Shown here piece by piece: positions 21,801 through 32,385 of a DNA stretch of 64,000 nt. Source of the DNA: Piliocolobus tephrosceles. Taxonomy: Eukaryota; Chordata; Mammalia; Primates; Cercopithecidae. A program made the position numbers and the translations under genes. The stretch's first letter is position 1. Every line of letters begins with the position of its first letter. Where the stretch lies: positions 194,365,046 through 194,429,045 of the forward strand of contig NC_045434.1 of the NCBI RefSeq assembly GCF_002776525.5, given 5' to 3'. Below the pieces are notes generated by a model that saw nothing but the letters and a program-made list of their open reading frames with translations, did not search any database and was not told where the DNA came from.

Positions 21801-21923
21801 GAAAGTCGAGATGGTCGTGTGGACAGCTGGCGAAACTTCCAAGCCAATACAAAGGGGAAGAAAGAGAAGAAAAATCGGACCTTCCTGAGACCACCAAAAG
21901 TAAAAATGGAGCAGCGTGAGTGA
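21801..21923 (+). CDS. DNAJC8: DNAJC8 terminal coding exon, residues 214-253 and stop
   Basis: The acceptor TTGTACTTAG ends at 21800. The coding part encodes ESRDGRVDSWRNFQANTKGK, then KEKKNRTFLRPPKVKMEQRE, with TGA at 21921-21923. The GKKEKKNR cluster is a likely second nuclear localization element. The C-terminal end of human DNAJC8 has been reported to suppress polyglutamine aggregation, and that part is complete here. An AluY insertion (21448-21747) ends 53 bp before the exon, so the space for branch point and pyrimidine tract is short but still present (TCTCTTCACCTCAAACTTC). Confidence 0.97.
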   Translation, partial: ESRDGRVDSWRNFQANTKGKKEKKNRTFLRPPKVKMEQRE

Positions 21924-22270
21924 CCAGCTGGGGTCACAGGCACAGAACCTTCCCCCTGCTATCTCCCTTCCTGCTTCGAAGGACTCATTCTTTCCTCCCA
22001 CTTCCACCCCAACATAGAGTAGAATTTGCTTTTTAGTCCATTTTGTTTTGAATACAATTTAATATTGATCAGAATAATTCTTTTGTACATTGAAATGAGG
22101 GGCTTGGTTTAAAAAAAGACCTTCCCCTCTCCCTGCCCCTGGAATAACCAGGATTAGAAGGTGCCACCATTGGTGCTGCCTTCTCTTCCCACAGCCTGTA
22201 ACTCAGTGTTTTGTACTTCACTGAATTGTGATGGTTAGAAACTTCATGGATAGTTTGTGGAAATCATCCG

Positions 22271-22276
22271 ATTAAA
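22271..22276 (+). terminator. proximal poly(A) signal ATTAAA of DNAJC8
   Basis: ATTAAA is the most common variant signal. It is followed at about 20-40 bp by a T/G-containing stretch (GGTGTTGCTGTGACTT). Use of this site would give a 3' UTR of about 370 nt. Confidence 0.55.
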
Positions 22277-22602
22277 CATATTGCTTAAAATGGTGTTGCT
22301 GTGACTTCAGAGACAAGCCTGGAAGGGGCACCTTAGGAAGCCCCTTCACTTCAGTTGCTCGCTTCTGGGTGTGCTCCCTTCGAAGGCCCAGATAAGACAG
22401 GGAACACTTGTGGGCACACAGAGCGGCATCTGATGCCCTGATGCCCTGTGGTGTTTGGCATGTGCCCCCGTCTACTGACCAATCAGTGTGGCATGAGGTC
22501 CACGCCACCCAAACCTTTCACTTTCCAAAGAGCTAGCCGTCCTCCACCCAGTACCATGTCCTAGCCTGTCTGCATTTGTTAGTGGTAATATTCTTTATGT
22601 AT

Positions 22603-22608
22603 AATAAA
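22603..22608 (+). terminator. distal poly(A) signal AATAAA of DNAJC8
   Basis: This is a canonical AATAAA in an A/T-rich context (TTTATGTATAATAAATTTTT). A U/G-rich element (TTGATGTACTCTTCCTTGT) lies about 20 bp downstream. It is the best candidate for the main 3' end. Confidence 0.7.
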
Positions 22609-22714
22609 TTTTTATACCCAAGCCATTGATGTACTCTTCCTTGTACTCTCCCTTGTGGGTCCCTTATCTGGCTTGGCCCAACCCCAAAATGCTTTGGGGT
22701 TGGACAGACCTGGC

Positions 22715-22895
22715 CGAACCTTAGTTTGTTCATCTGCAAAATGGGAATATAAATTACTGTCGCAGCTTTTAGGGAGGATTTGCCATGGCATATACAAGGT
22801 AGCTACCACAGTGCTCCTTGGGTATTGCCAATATACTATTATTTCTGTGTAAAGTGAAGATACTGATTATTTTGAGGATTAAATGAAGTAATATA
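22715..22895 (+). mobile_element. MIR SINE fragment
   Basis: TTAGTTTGTTCATCTGCAAA, ATGGGAATATAAA and GAGGATTAAATGAAGTAATA resemble the 3' half of MIR. Confidence 0.55.
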
Positions 22896-23504
22896 TGAAA
22901 GCGTGCCTAGATGTCCTGCTTGCTTTCAGGGACAGAATCAGCCCTTGGGAGGGGCCGAAAGTAAGAAGTGGAAAGGTGACACTTGAAATGTGAAGATAAA
23001 GGAAACTAGGTGACTCAAAACTAGACTTTGCTTTTTGCAATGTCTTATAGATGAGTAAACAGGCACCATGACTACGAAAGGCACCATGTCTTTTAGTATC
23101 ATGAGAAGCGCGACTTTCATTTCTCTGTGGGAGAGGACAGAGGCTTGGGTGTCTTACTGTCCTTCCAAGTACAGCTGAGCACATCCAAACCACACATGAA
23201 GTAGAGCACAGAGGCGGGTGGGTGGGTGGGCAGGTGTGCCTCTGGCTAAACTGGACCAAGGCAGAGGAAGGACATGTTTAGTTGCCCTGCAAAAGTGATA
23301 CATGCTGTGAGGTAATGCAGGCTATCCTGCCAAGGGGGGCAGTGATTATCTCTTTTAGCCAGGCAAAGCAAAGCGACCCCCGTTTCAGTCCAGGATGTGG
23401 GTGCACACACCCCTTCCTTAGAGATTAAGTGGTGGTTGTTCAGTTCAGCCAGCTACAAACTTACCTTTACCCTCAAGGAGGCTGTGCCAGCAATTAGCTA
23501 TGGG

Positions 23505-23906
23505 TGTTAGTTCTCACACTGCTATGAAGAACTACCTGAGACTGGGTAGTTTATAAAGAAAAGAGGTTTAATTGACTCATGGTTTTGCAGGCTGTACAGG
23601 AAGCGTGGCTGGGGAGGCCTCAGGAAACTTAGAGTTGTGGCAGAAGTGAAGAGGAAGGAGGCACATCTTACATGGCCAGAGCAGGAGGAAGAGAGTGCAG
23701 GGAGAGGTGCTACACACTTTTAAACAACCAGATCTCACTATCACCAGATAGTGATAGACAAGGAGAACTCACTATCAGAAGAACAGCAAAGGGGGCGGCC
23801 CTTATGATCCAATCACCTCTTATCAGGTCCCTCCTCCAACATGGGGGATTACAACTGGGCATGAGATTGGGGCGGGGACACAAATCTAAATCATGTCAGG
23901 TGTGTT
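23505..23906 (-). mobile_element. THE1-like MaLR LTR
   Basis: The + strand reads as reversed THE1: ACCTGAGACTGGGTAGTTTA, GGCTGGGGAGGCCTCAGGAA, CTCACTATCAGAAGAACAGC, then GGGGACACAAATCTAAATCA. It is a solitary LTR. An overlapping 167-codon ORF is not a gene. Confidence 0.85.
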
Positions 23907-24533
23907 TATTCATTGAACAAATGTGCTGGTTTAGAAATAAAATGGTGAACACCGCAGGACCCCTGTTGCCTGCCTCACAGCTGGGGCACACGGGCAAGGA
24001 GACTGTGTCCACTGCTCTGAGAAGGGGACCCTTGATCTCATTTTTAGCAGCCAGGGAATGTTTCCTGGAGAAAGTGGCCATTTTAAAAGCTGGAACCCAG
24101 GGGCTGATGCATCAGTTAGGAATGTTTTGGCTGCAAGGAACAACTGGCAAAAAGAGGAATATTTTACTTCCATAAGTGGAGACGGGGTTTCAGGTATTGT
24201 TCATGGTGGAATCATTCATTCAGTAATACCTCCAAGGAAACAGGCTCTTGCTATGCTTCTCCGTCCTCTCTGGAGGGTTTGGCATCTCACAGTTGCAAGA
24301 AGGTTCTAGCACCACATCTTATAACAACTACCAAACAGAAATAAGTCATCCAGGAAGCAAAATTTTTCCCAGAAGATGTCACTGGTTAGAAAATGGGTCA
24401 CATGGACACCTCTTGGTAAGTTTGGCTAGGAGAGTTGTGAAGAACAGACAGGCAATACACCAAGCCTTACTCCTTGGGACTGGGCACGTGTTTCCAATAA
24501 AAGTTGGTAAAGATGAAAGAATTCTGCCGGAAA

Positions 24534-24828
24534 GTCTGGGCGCAGTGGTTCATGCCTGTAATCCCAGCACTTTGGGAGGCCAAGGCGGGCAGATCACGAG
24601 GTCAAGAGATCAAGACATCCTGGCTAACACGGTGAAACCCTGTCTCTACTAAAAATACAAAAAATTAGCCGGACGTGGTAGCAGGCGGCTGTAGTCCCAG
24701 CTACTCGGGAGGCTGAGGCAGGAGAATGGCGTGAACCCGGGAGGCGGAGCTTGCAGTGAGCCGAGATCGTGCCACTGCACTCCAGCCTGGGTGACAGAGT
24801 GAAACTCCGCCTCAAAAAAAAAAAAAAA
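24534..24828 (+). mobile_element. AluY
   Basis: Sense, AATGGCGTGAACCCGGGAGG, with AGAATTCTGCCGGAAA / AGAATGCCTGCTGGAAA at the edges (imperfect). Confidence 0.95.
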
Positions 24829-24839
24829 GAATGCCTGCT

Positions 24840-25060
24840 GGAAACAATGAACAGTGTCTGGCGCAGAAGGGGTGGTACTTGAAGGAAAGGTGTTTCAGTC
24901 AGAGGGAATGGCGTGTGCAAAGGCCCAGAGGGTAAGAGAATAGCTCATTCATGGAACTGAACAACATTTGTTATGCCTGGAGCACAGACTGTGAGGTGAG
25001 ATGAGACCAGGGAGATCATAATGGCATACTGAGGAATTTGGGTTTCGGTCAGTACATCCT
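24840..25060 (+). repeat. old interspersed repeat, family not named
   Basis: TTTCAGTCAGAGGGAATGGC, GTGTGCAAAGGCCCAGAGGG is text of a very common ancient mammalian repeat, also seen at 39190-39600 and 61230-61500. I cannot name the family with confidence. Confidence 0.45.
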
Positions 25061-25598
25061 ATTTTCCTAGATGGACCAAAGTCTTCCCACTTCCTTTCTG
25101 TCGCATTTTAGTGACAGACCCACTGGACAGATCAGCAATGGTCCCAGCCCATTCTCATAACCCTGCTTGGAGCAATCTCTGTGATGACCTGGCTGGGGAG
25201 AGGGGTGTGTGCTGGGCATTGACTTGAGGCAGTACAGTCAAGACTGGCCTCCAAGGCAGGGCTGTGGCTATGGCAGTGCCATCCTCTCCCACCCCTTCAT
25301 CCATGAATAGGTTAAGGGGCACTCACTAGGTAGGGAAGGCTTGCCGGAGGAGTGCCAGGGCCCAGAGAAAAATGAAAAGCTGGATGGGCCACTTTTCTTG
25401 TTTTCTGTAAATAATGGAGCAGATAGGCTCCCCAGCTGTGGAGCCAACTGCTGGCAAGAGGACCTTTGTGGACAGAGGTGAGGTGGAAGGAGCCAGCCAG
25501 ATATGGTTAGAAACCCACCATGTGGGCCGGTAACATCAACTCTGAGCCTCAGCATCCTAGTATGTAAAGTGGGAATTGCACCTTTAAAATGAAGTGTA

Positions 25599-25882
25599 GG
25601 CCGGGCACGGTGGTTCACACCCGTAATCCGGGCACTTTGAGAGGCCGAGGCAGGCGGATCACTAGAGGTCAGGAGTTTGAGACCACCCTGGCCAACATAG
25701 TGAAACCTCGTCTCTACTAAAAATATAAAAATCAGCTGGGCATGGTGGCACAGGTGTGGTGGCACTTGGGAAACTGAGGCAGGAGAATCACTTTAACCCG
25801 GGAGGTAGAGGTTGCAGTGAGCCAAGATCTTGTGCCATTGCACTCCAGCCTGGGCGACAGAGACTCCGTCTCAAAAAAAAAA
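25599..25882 (+). mobile_element. Alu SINE
   Basis: Sense, with a small internal deletion near 25750. Confidence 0.94.
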
Positions 25883-26697
25883 GAAAAGAATTGTAACCAC
25901 TGAAAGAAAGCATCAGCTGTTGCCTTTGGCATTCCAGTCACCTGAACCCCCACACCCTATGGCTGTGGTTTCTCAGCTGCTTCCTGGAGCAGCCACAGCC
26001 AGCTTCACTTTCTGGCCCCTCCCGCTTCCCTGGGGCCCCAGTGGCAGTAGGAGGAAGTGTGTGGGACGTTGTGGATGGGTCTGGGCCTGCTCTGAAGGTG
26101 GAACCTCAAGGAAACAGGATTTTCCCCTCTCCATTTCCTTATCCCGCTCCCCAACCTCAACCTAGCACATCTGGATCACCTGCCCCTTGCTGGAGGTTAT
26201 CAGTGCTTCTCACGTGAGAACTGGGGGCTCAGAGCTCGACAAGGGCACTGTGAAATGAGTGTAAAAGCGATGTGAAGTCACCCACCTCCTTGACTTTCCT
26301 GCTCTGCCACTCACTGGCATCGTGTCTCTGGCAAGTCATTTCCCCTCTCTGGACTTTGGCTGCCTCCTCTGGTAAAATGAGGGTAAAAACACCTTCTCCA
26401 TTCCTGTTCTGCAAACTAGTGAGATTCTGTTCATTATAAAAAGCAAAAGGAGGCAAACCTTCCAAATGGAGACAATATGCCTGCATTTGGCATCAGACAG
26501 ACTGGAGTTTGAATCCTGACTCTGCTGTGTTTGTTACATCCTGAGGGTTGAGGTCAGGGAAGCCAGGTGCCCAGCACAGCGGGGTGCACAGTGGCTGTTC
26601 CTCCCCGCCCCACTCCTGCTGGTTGTTCCCTGCTTTAATAAAGGGATGAAAGAGCTGAAGATTGAGGACACACCTGGGAAGCTTGTTAAAAAGACAT
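25883..26697 (+). other. intergenic unique sequence
   Basis: Between DNAJC8 and the presumed PTAFR 5' end. Apart from MIR-like words no feature is recognisable. Confidence 0.5.
26285..26530 (+). mobile_element. MIR-like SINE fragments
   Basis: TCTGGCAAGTCATTTCCCCT, GGTAAAATGAGGGTAAAAAC, then GGCATCAGACAGACTGGAGT and TTGAATCCTGACTCTGCTG are MIR words, from two fragments or a rearranged one. Confidence 0.5.
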
Positions 26698-27004
26698 TTC
26701 CTTTTTTTTTTTGGGGGGGGGGAGGACAGAGTCTTTCTTTGTTGTCCAGGTGGCAGTGCAGTGGCACGATGATCATGGCTCACTGCTGCCTCAACCTCCC
26801 GGGCTCAAACTATCCTGCCTCAGCCTCCTGAGTAGCTGTGACCACAGGTGTGCACCACCATGCCCCACTAATGTTTTAATTTATTTTTTGTAGAGACGAG
26901 GCCTATGCTGCTCAGGCTGGTCCCAAACTCCTGAGTTCAAGCAATCCTCCCACCTCAGCCTCCTACAGTGCTAGGATTATAGGCATAAGTCACTGCACCT
27001 GGCC
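26698..27004 (-). mobile_element. old Alu SINE with T/G tail
   Basis: Antisense AluJ-like. The tail reads ten T then nine G. Confidence 0.92.
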
Positions 27005-27429
27005 TACAAGAACATTTTCTGATCTCCCTGAAGGTTCTGATTCAGGGTAGGGTATGCGTGTGTGTGGTAGGGAGACAGACAGCTGGACCTTTAACAAGCT
27101 CCCAACTTAACCTAGCCAGGGCTGGAGCCATCAGGCAGGGACAGCCAGTCCTCCAAGAGGTGGGAGGGTGGGTGGAGCTTAGGGTTCTCTGTCAGTGATG
27201 CTATTATCCTAACCACACACCTGTGGCTTAGTGGGCTGCCATTCCCCTGGTGGGAGATAGGCAAGCATAGCTAGAAACAGCCTCTAAAGGGTTGAACTCT
27301 CCTCTCCTTGGCTTCCTCCGGAGTCCCTCCAAGCCTGTATTGCTGTATGGGCTGCTACCTTGCAGTTGCCTTGATGCTTGTTAAAATTTCACTTCCTGGC
27401 CCCATCACCAGCACTGCTGTACCAGAATC

Positions 27430-27732
27430 TTTTTTTTTTTTTTTTTTTTTGAGACGGGTTCTTGCTCTATCGCCGAGGCTAGAGTGCAGTTGTGAGATCA
27501 TGGCCCACTGCAGCCTCAATCTCCTGGGCCTGAGTGATCCTCCTACCTCAGTCTCCCAAATAGCTGGGACTGCAGGTGCGAACCACCACACCTGGCTAAT
27601 TTTTTTTTCTTGGGAGAGATGGGGTCTGGATTTGTTGCCCAGGCTGGTCTCAAACTCCTGGTCTCAAGTGATCCTCTGCCAGCAGCCTCCCACAATGATG
27701 AGATTACAGACATACACCACCACGCCTGGCCT
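27430..27732 (-). mobile_element. old Alu SINE
   Basis: Antisense AluJ-like with a 22-T tail. Confidence 0.93.
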
Positions 27733-27756
27733 ACCTTTATTTAATTAATTAATTTT

Positions 27757-28052
27757 ATTTTATTTTTTTGAGATGGAGTCTTGCTCTTGTCACCCAGGCT
27801 GGAGTGCAATGGTGCGATCTCATCTCACTGCAACCTCAGCCTCCTGGGTTCAAGCGGTTCTCCTGCCTCAGACTCCCAAGTAGCTGGGATTACAGGCACT
27901 CGCCACCACACCTGGCTAATTTTTGTATTTTTAGTAGAGATGGGGTTTCACCATGTTGACCAGGCTGGTCTGGAACTCCTGACCTCGGCTGATCCGCTCA
28001 CCTCAGCCTCCCAAAGTGCGGGGATTACAGGCGTGAACCACCCCGCCCGGCT
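27757..28052 (-). mobile_element. Alu SINE
   Basis: Antisense full Alu; the last SINE before the Alu-free island of 28.05-30.33 kb. Confidence 0.95.
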
Positions 28053-28554
28053 AAAACTTTATTTTTAACAAGTTATCCAGCTGAGTCTGATGTGAGGAAA
28101 GGAATTGACCCCTAACCTTGGGACACTCGACAGGAGCTTCGCTAAATAAAGTGATTTTCATTTACTGAACTCTTGGTACGTACCACTCATCATGCTCAGT
28201 GTGAGGGAGGGAGTATGTGTTGCTGTTACAGACTCAGGAAACAGGCTCAGAGAACATTCACTGCAGGGCTCAAGCTGAGGACCAGAGGTGATGATTAAAC
28301 CCTGATCTGGCAGATTCTTAGAGTTGGCATTTGAGAATGTCCACCTATGCCTTGGCCCAGTTTGCTTTCCTCTGTGGTCTGACACCTCTGCTCCCTGCTA
28401 AGCCCAATGTTTTGGTTGTGGTGGGGGGTGGTGGGGAGAGGTATTAATAGAAATAGAGTAACTTTCAGTGCAGAACGGGCAAAGCTGCAGCCCCGGGTGC
28501 AGTCCTAGAGGTTTTTGCCAGAACTCTGGTCCTTTGCCTTGGTCAGACAAGGGA

Positions 28555-29010
28555 CTCCTCAGTGCAAGGGTTTGTCTTCTCCCTCAGCCTGGTGGCTACG
28601 GAGACAGGGATAGCTTTGTCTCCTTCTCAGCCGGATATGGCTTCAGAAGGCAGAATCTTCTCTTTCCTAGAGGCTGGGCATTTCTGAAGGCAGGTCTGTC
28701 TCCTCTTCTGTTGAGGGCACCTGTAGGCAGGGCTTTGTCACACCCACTGTACTGGCCTCCTGTGGGCAAACTGGCTGTGTGTCCCCTCAGACAGGGGCGC
28801 CTTCTGAAAGCAGCTTTGGGTCTTTTTCATCCACTTGGGGCTCTCTGGATTCGGGGCTGTACCCACTGAAGCGGGGGCTCCTGAGGACAGGGCTGTGCCC
28901 CATCTCCCCCCAGGCTGGGGACTCCTGAGGACAGGGCTGTGCCCCATCTCCCCCAGGCTGGCGGCTCCTGAGGGCAGGGCGGGGACTTTCTCTGGGTCAG
29001 GGCTCATCTC
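28555..29010 (+). repeat. degenerate minisatellite, about 11 units of 37-45 bp
   Basis: Successive segments begin with variants of CTCCTGAGGACAGGGCTGTG and end with variants of CCCCATCTCCCCCAGGCTGG. The two best units, at about 28879-28965, are nearly identical, and older units (CTTCAGAAGGCAGAATCTTC, TTTCTGAAGGCAGGTCTGTC, CCTTCTGAAAGCAGCTTTGG) extend upstream to about 28555. Unit junctions create GGGGGCTCCT (28873) and GGGGACTCC (28917). A further GGGGACTTTC lies at 28981-28990, overlapping a GC box (28977-28984). An ORF of 133 codons across it is a by-product of the repeat. Confidence 0.8.
28977..28990 (+). promoter_or_regulatory. overlapping GC box and kappaB-like motif
   Basis: GGGCGGGG (28977-28984, Sp1-type) overlaps GGGGACTTTC (28981-28990), close to the NF-kappaB consensus. 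They lie 480 bp upstream of a strong splice donor at 29469. The leukocyte promoter of human PTAFR has been described as having NF-kappaB and Sp1 sites, which fits, but the assignment is an inference. Confidence 0.4.
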
Positions 29011-29284
29011 CCCCTCAGTCAAAGGACCCAGTTCCTCTCTCCTCTACCAGCCCAAGCTCAGCCCTTCCTCCCAGAAGGGCGCAGCATCAGAGGGGTCCAG
29101 CCCAGTACTGTGGGATGAGCTGGTGTGCCTGGCTGGATGTGGGTATTCCCGGTAACCTTGGTGTAGGGGCCGCACCCCAGGAGCTGGCTTCCTGGTCTCA
29201 GCTGCCCTGCCCACCCAGCAGAGTCCGGGGCAGGCCTTTCCTAATCCTTCGTCCTGCTGCTGCTCATTGGAGGGTAGAGCAGAG

Positions 29285-29291
29285 TGAGTCA
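29285..29291 (+). promoter_or_regulatory. AP-1 motif TGAGTCA
   Basis: This is a perfect AP-1 heptamer (AGAGTGAGTCACACACC) in Alu-free sequence upstream of the candidate exon donor at 29469. An ETS-like CTTCCTG follows at about 29341. Confidence 0.35.
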
Positions 29292-29299
29292 CACACCTG

Positions 29300-29469
29300 C
29301 GTCTGGGCCCGTCCTCTGCCTCCTCTCCTCTCATTACCTGCTTCCTGAGCTCCCTGCGAAGTCATCCAGGAGCTCCCCGAGACGCCGTCCGGGAAACATG
29401 CTCTCAGGGCCCCCCATCTGCTTCAGCCTCTTTGTCACCGCCTGGACCACCATCCCTGCTGTTTCTCAG
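29300..29469 (+). other. PTAFR: candidate PTAFR 5' exon (3' boundary at 29469)
   Basis: The consensus donor CTCAG/GTAAGAG at 29469/29470 lies at the end of a non-repetitive, moderately GC-rich stretch preceded by AP-1, GC-box and kappaB-like motifs. In the human map PTAFR starts about 5 kb beyond the DNAJC8 3' end on the same strand; here the distance is about 6.5 kb. The start is a guess. An ATG at 29398 opens a 24-codon frame rich in hydrophobic residues that runs in phase 0 to the donor, so the exon may carry an upstream ORF. The PTAFR protein-coding exon is not in the window. Confidence 0.35.
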
Positions 29470-29639
29470 GTAAGAGGCTGGTGATCTAAGGGAAGGGCTC
29501 AGTTTCGGCCGCTTTGTCTAGCTGCCCTGCAGAATCCTCAAGGCTGCTCAGATTCTGGAAGGGTCCGCAGAGCTAGGTAATGTCTGGTTTCCCTCCTGTT
29601 GGCACCCCTCAAGGACACGTGGCCCGTCTTCGTTGCCCA

Positions 29640-30002
29640 CAGACACAGCACAATCCTCCCACCCCTCAGGGTCATTCACACATACTCACTAACAGACGCG
29701 GCATCCCTCACTCACCACACAAAACACATCCGCGTCACCCGCAGAACCCCTTCACAACACACAACGGACCCTCATCATCCACAGATACAACCCATGACCC
29801 TCCCTACACACATACACGAACGGCACCAACGGACGATATTGCCTCACGTGATGCAGATCCTAACCCAGGGGAAAACATCCTTACAGACACACAACATGCA
29901 CAACCGCACGGACAGACGCACACCCCAGCCCGGAAGACCCTCCACCCACTCACTGTAAACAAACTTACTCCGCAAGGTCTCACAAATATCTTCCTACACA
30001 CA

Positions 30003-30044
<42 letters not shown>
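29640..30044 (+). repeat. CA-rich low-complexity region with (CA)n
   Basis: Degenerate CAC/ACA-rich sequence from 29640 ends in a pure (CA)n at 30007-30044. It gives spurious His/Thr-rich ORFs on both strands. Confidence 0.9.
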
Positions 30045-30047
<3 letters not shown>

Positions 30048-30332
30048 CAATGCAACCACCTGTACATATCACAGAACTCCCCTTCCCCCAGATGCGCCCG
30101 CCCTACTGTTCAGTCAGTAGGTCAGTAACCCCATCCCCACTTCTCACCCTCTCGAGCTCATGCACTGGCAGCCAGGGCCACACAGCGGAGCAAGAAGGGC
30201 AGAGCTGAGCCAGGGGTCCCAGTCGCACCAGAGAGCATGACAGGAGAGGCTAGTCCTCCCAGCTGTTTCAGTCCTGCTTCCTATAGCCCTAGGACTTAGA
30301 GCACTCTGATGATAAAAACACTCTGAAATAAA

Positions 30333-30588
30333 AATCACCTGAGGTCAGGAGTTCCAGACCAGCCTGGCCAACATGGTGAAACCTTGTTTCTACTAAAAAC
30401 ACAAAAATTAGCCGGGCATGGTGGCAGGTGCCTGTAATCCCAGCTACTCAGGAGGCCGAGGCAAGAGAATCACTTCAACCCAGGAGGCGGAGGTTACAGT
30501 GAGCTGAGATCCCAGCACTGTACTCCAGCCTGGGCACAGAGGGAGACTGTCTCAAAAACCAAAACCAAAACAAAAACAAAAACAAAAA
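30333..30588 (+). mobile_element. 5'-truncated Alu
   Basis: Sense, begins at ATCACCTGAGGTCAGGAG, with an AAAACC/AAAAAC tail. Confidence 0.93.
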
Positions 30589-30664
30589 AACTCCCAGCTA
30601 CCAGCATTTACTACATGCCTCCTGGGAGCCAAACACCATGCTCAAGGCTTTTACAAGCATTATC

Positions 30665-30963
30665 TTTTCTTTTTTTTCTTTGAGATGGAGTTTTGCTCTC
30701 ATTGCCCAGGCTGGAGTGCAATGGCGCGACCTTGGCTCACTGCAACCTCTGCCTCCCAAGGTTCAAGCGATTCTCCTGCCTCAGACTTCCAAGTAGCTGG
30801 GATTACAGATACGTGCCATCATGCCCGGCTAATTTTGTATTTTTGCAGAGATGGAGTTTCTCCATATTGGTTAGGCTGGTCTCGAACTCCTGACCTCAGG
30901 TGATCCGCCCGCCTCAGGATCCCAAAGTGCTGGGATTACAGGCGTGAGCCACCGTGCCTGGCC
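30665..30963 (-). mobile_element. Alu SINE
   Basis: Antisense full Alu. Confidence 0.95.
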
Positions 30964-30984
30964 ATAAGTATTATGCAGTTGTGT

Positions 30985-31125
30985 AAAACCTTTATGAAGT
31001 AGGTATTATTATCTTCATTTCACAGCTATGGAAATAGGCTCAGAGAGGTTAAGTAACTTGCCTAATGTACCACAGCTAAGAGGCTGTAATGAAATTTAAA
31101 CTTAGGTGAGTCTGGTCCCAGAGTC
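30985..31125 (-). mobile_element. MIR SINE
   Basis: TATTATTATCTTCATTTCAC, CAGAGAGGTTAAGTAACTTG, CCTAATGTACCACAGCTAAG. Confidence 0.75.
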
Positions 31126-31159
31126 CACCTTTCTTTTTTTTAAATGCTTTACTATTTAC

Positions 31160-31456
31160 TTATTGAGACACGATCTTACTCTATCATCCAGGTTGGAGGG
31201 CAGTGGCGGCACGATCTCAGCTCACGGCAGCCTGGACATTCCAGGCTCAAACGATCCTCCCGCCTCAGTCCCTTCATGAGTAACTGGGACCACAGGCACG
31301 CACCACTATGACCAGCTAATTTTTATATTTTTTTGTAGAGACAGGGTTTCGTCATGTTGCCTAGGCTGGTTTTGAACTCCTGAACTCAAGCAATCTTCTC
31401 ACCTTGGCCTCTCAGAGTGCTGGGATTACAGCAGGCATGAGCCGCCGCACCTGGCC
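31160..31456 (-). mobile_element. old Alu SINE
   Basis: Antisense, AluJ-like. A 17-A run at 31479-31495 follows. Confidence 0.92.
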
Positions 31457-31628
31457 TCGTGCTTCTTTTTTTTAATTAAAAAAAAAAAAAAAAAATGAGA
31501 GGTAACAAATTAGCAAGTTAAAAGTTCAATAGATATAAAAGAGTACATAGAGAAAAGACACTCTCCTATCCTTGTTCTCCAACCACCCTCTCTCCCTCTT
31601 GGAGGAAACCTGAGTTACTCTAGAAGAA

Positions 31629-31673
31629 CTCTCTCTCTCTCCGTCTCTCTCTTTCTCTCTTTTTTTTCTTTTT
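31629..31673 (+). repeat. (CT)n simple repeat
   Basis: CTCTCTCTCTCTCCGTCTCT followed by CTCTTT/T tract. Confidence 0.85.
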
Positions 31674-31799
31674 TCTTTTTGTAGAGATGAGGTCACACTA
31701 TAATGCCCAGGCTAGTCTCAAACTCCTGGCCTCAAGTGGTCCACCCACCCTGGACTCCCAAAATGCTTGGACTACGGGAGCACACCACTGCGCCCGGCT
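31674..31799 (-). mobile_element. half Alu
   Basis: Antisense left arm ending GCGCCCGGCT. Confidence 0.88.
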
Positions 31800-32224
31800 G
31801 GAGATCTGTCTTTTAACCACTGAGTTAGTTGGTTATGACAGTTACATTTCATACCAATGTCATAGCTTTCTAGTCTATGAAGAGTGCCCAGGCTCTGTGG
31901 GCTTTCCCAGGCCCTCCCCTGCCCAGGCAAAGCCAGTGGCCTCAACTAGGCTTCTTCCAACGTAAGTCCTCTGCTGCCCTAAAGCTCTAGGGACCTCTCT
32001 TCCTTTGAATTTCCTGGTCTGGATTGTTCTCCCTGTCAGACCTCCCCCGCGAGGCCTGGCCACATCTCTGAGGCTTCTTCTCAGGATACAGTGCATGCCA
32101 AGGCGACCTTTCTTACAAGATAGGGAGCGGAGCAGTTCTTGCTTTGCTCCCGAGCTGAAGAGGGAGGGCCGGCAGGACTCAGCCCTGAGCAAGGGAGGGA
32201 AAGGATGAAGGAGAGGAAGAGGAG

Positions 32225-32385
32225 AGGAGAATGATAGTGGCCAGGCGTTGTCCTTTACTGGCCTAATCCCATTGTGAGGGTGGCGGTGCTTCACAGATGA
32301 AGACTCTGAGGCTCAGGGAGGCCCAGGGACTTGTCCAGGATGACACCGTTGTGAAGTGGCAGAGGTGAGATTTAAACTCCCAGAG
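32225..32385 (-). mobile_element. MIR SINE fragment
   Basis: CACAGATGAAGACTCTGAGG, CTCAGGGAGGCCCAGGGACT, AGTGGCAGAGGTGAGATTTA. Confidence 0.6.

Larger units (their letters stand above)
1..22625 (+). other. DNAJC8: DNAJC8 gene, 3' portion (introns, exons, 3' UTR)
   Basis: This is the gene body of DNAJC8, a nuclear J-domain (Hsp40 class C) co-chaperone purified with U2 snRNP/spliceosomal complexes as SPF31. Six internal coding exons and the terminal exon are visible and join in frame to 193 residues, matching human residues 61-253 as I recall that protein. The exons for residues 1-60 and the promoter are upstream of position 1, so positions 1-6555 are intron. Introns are Alu-rich except for 10972-13678, which holds three exons and no SINE. 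No frameshift, internal stop or lost splice dinucleotide is seen, so the gene looks functional. The 3' limit is set by the AATAAA at 22603. Confidence 0.95.
21924..22625 (+). other. DNAJC8: DNAJC8 3' UTR
   Basis: This is about 700 bp of mostly unique sequence after the TGA, without any Alu. It contains two candidate poly(A) signals (22271 and 22603). The 3' limit is inferred from the second signal plus about 17 bp. A short MIR-like piece follows downstream. Confidence 0.75.

Noticed and set aside
23672..24175. 167-codon ORF
   Set aside because: It begins inside an antisense THE1-like LTR and continues into non-conserved sequence; no splice or promoter context.
28468..28869. 133-codon ORF in an Alu-free island
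   Set aside because: It runs across the degenerate minisatellite, with no start context, homology or splice structure.
29580..30128. 182-codon ORF rich in His, Thr and Pro
   Set aside because: It is generated by CA-rich low-complexity DNA ending in (CA)n; the opposite strand is also open.
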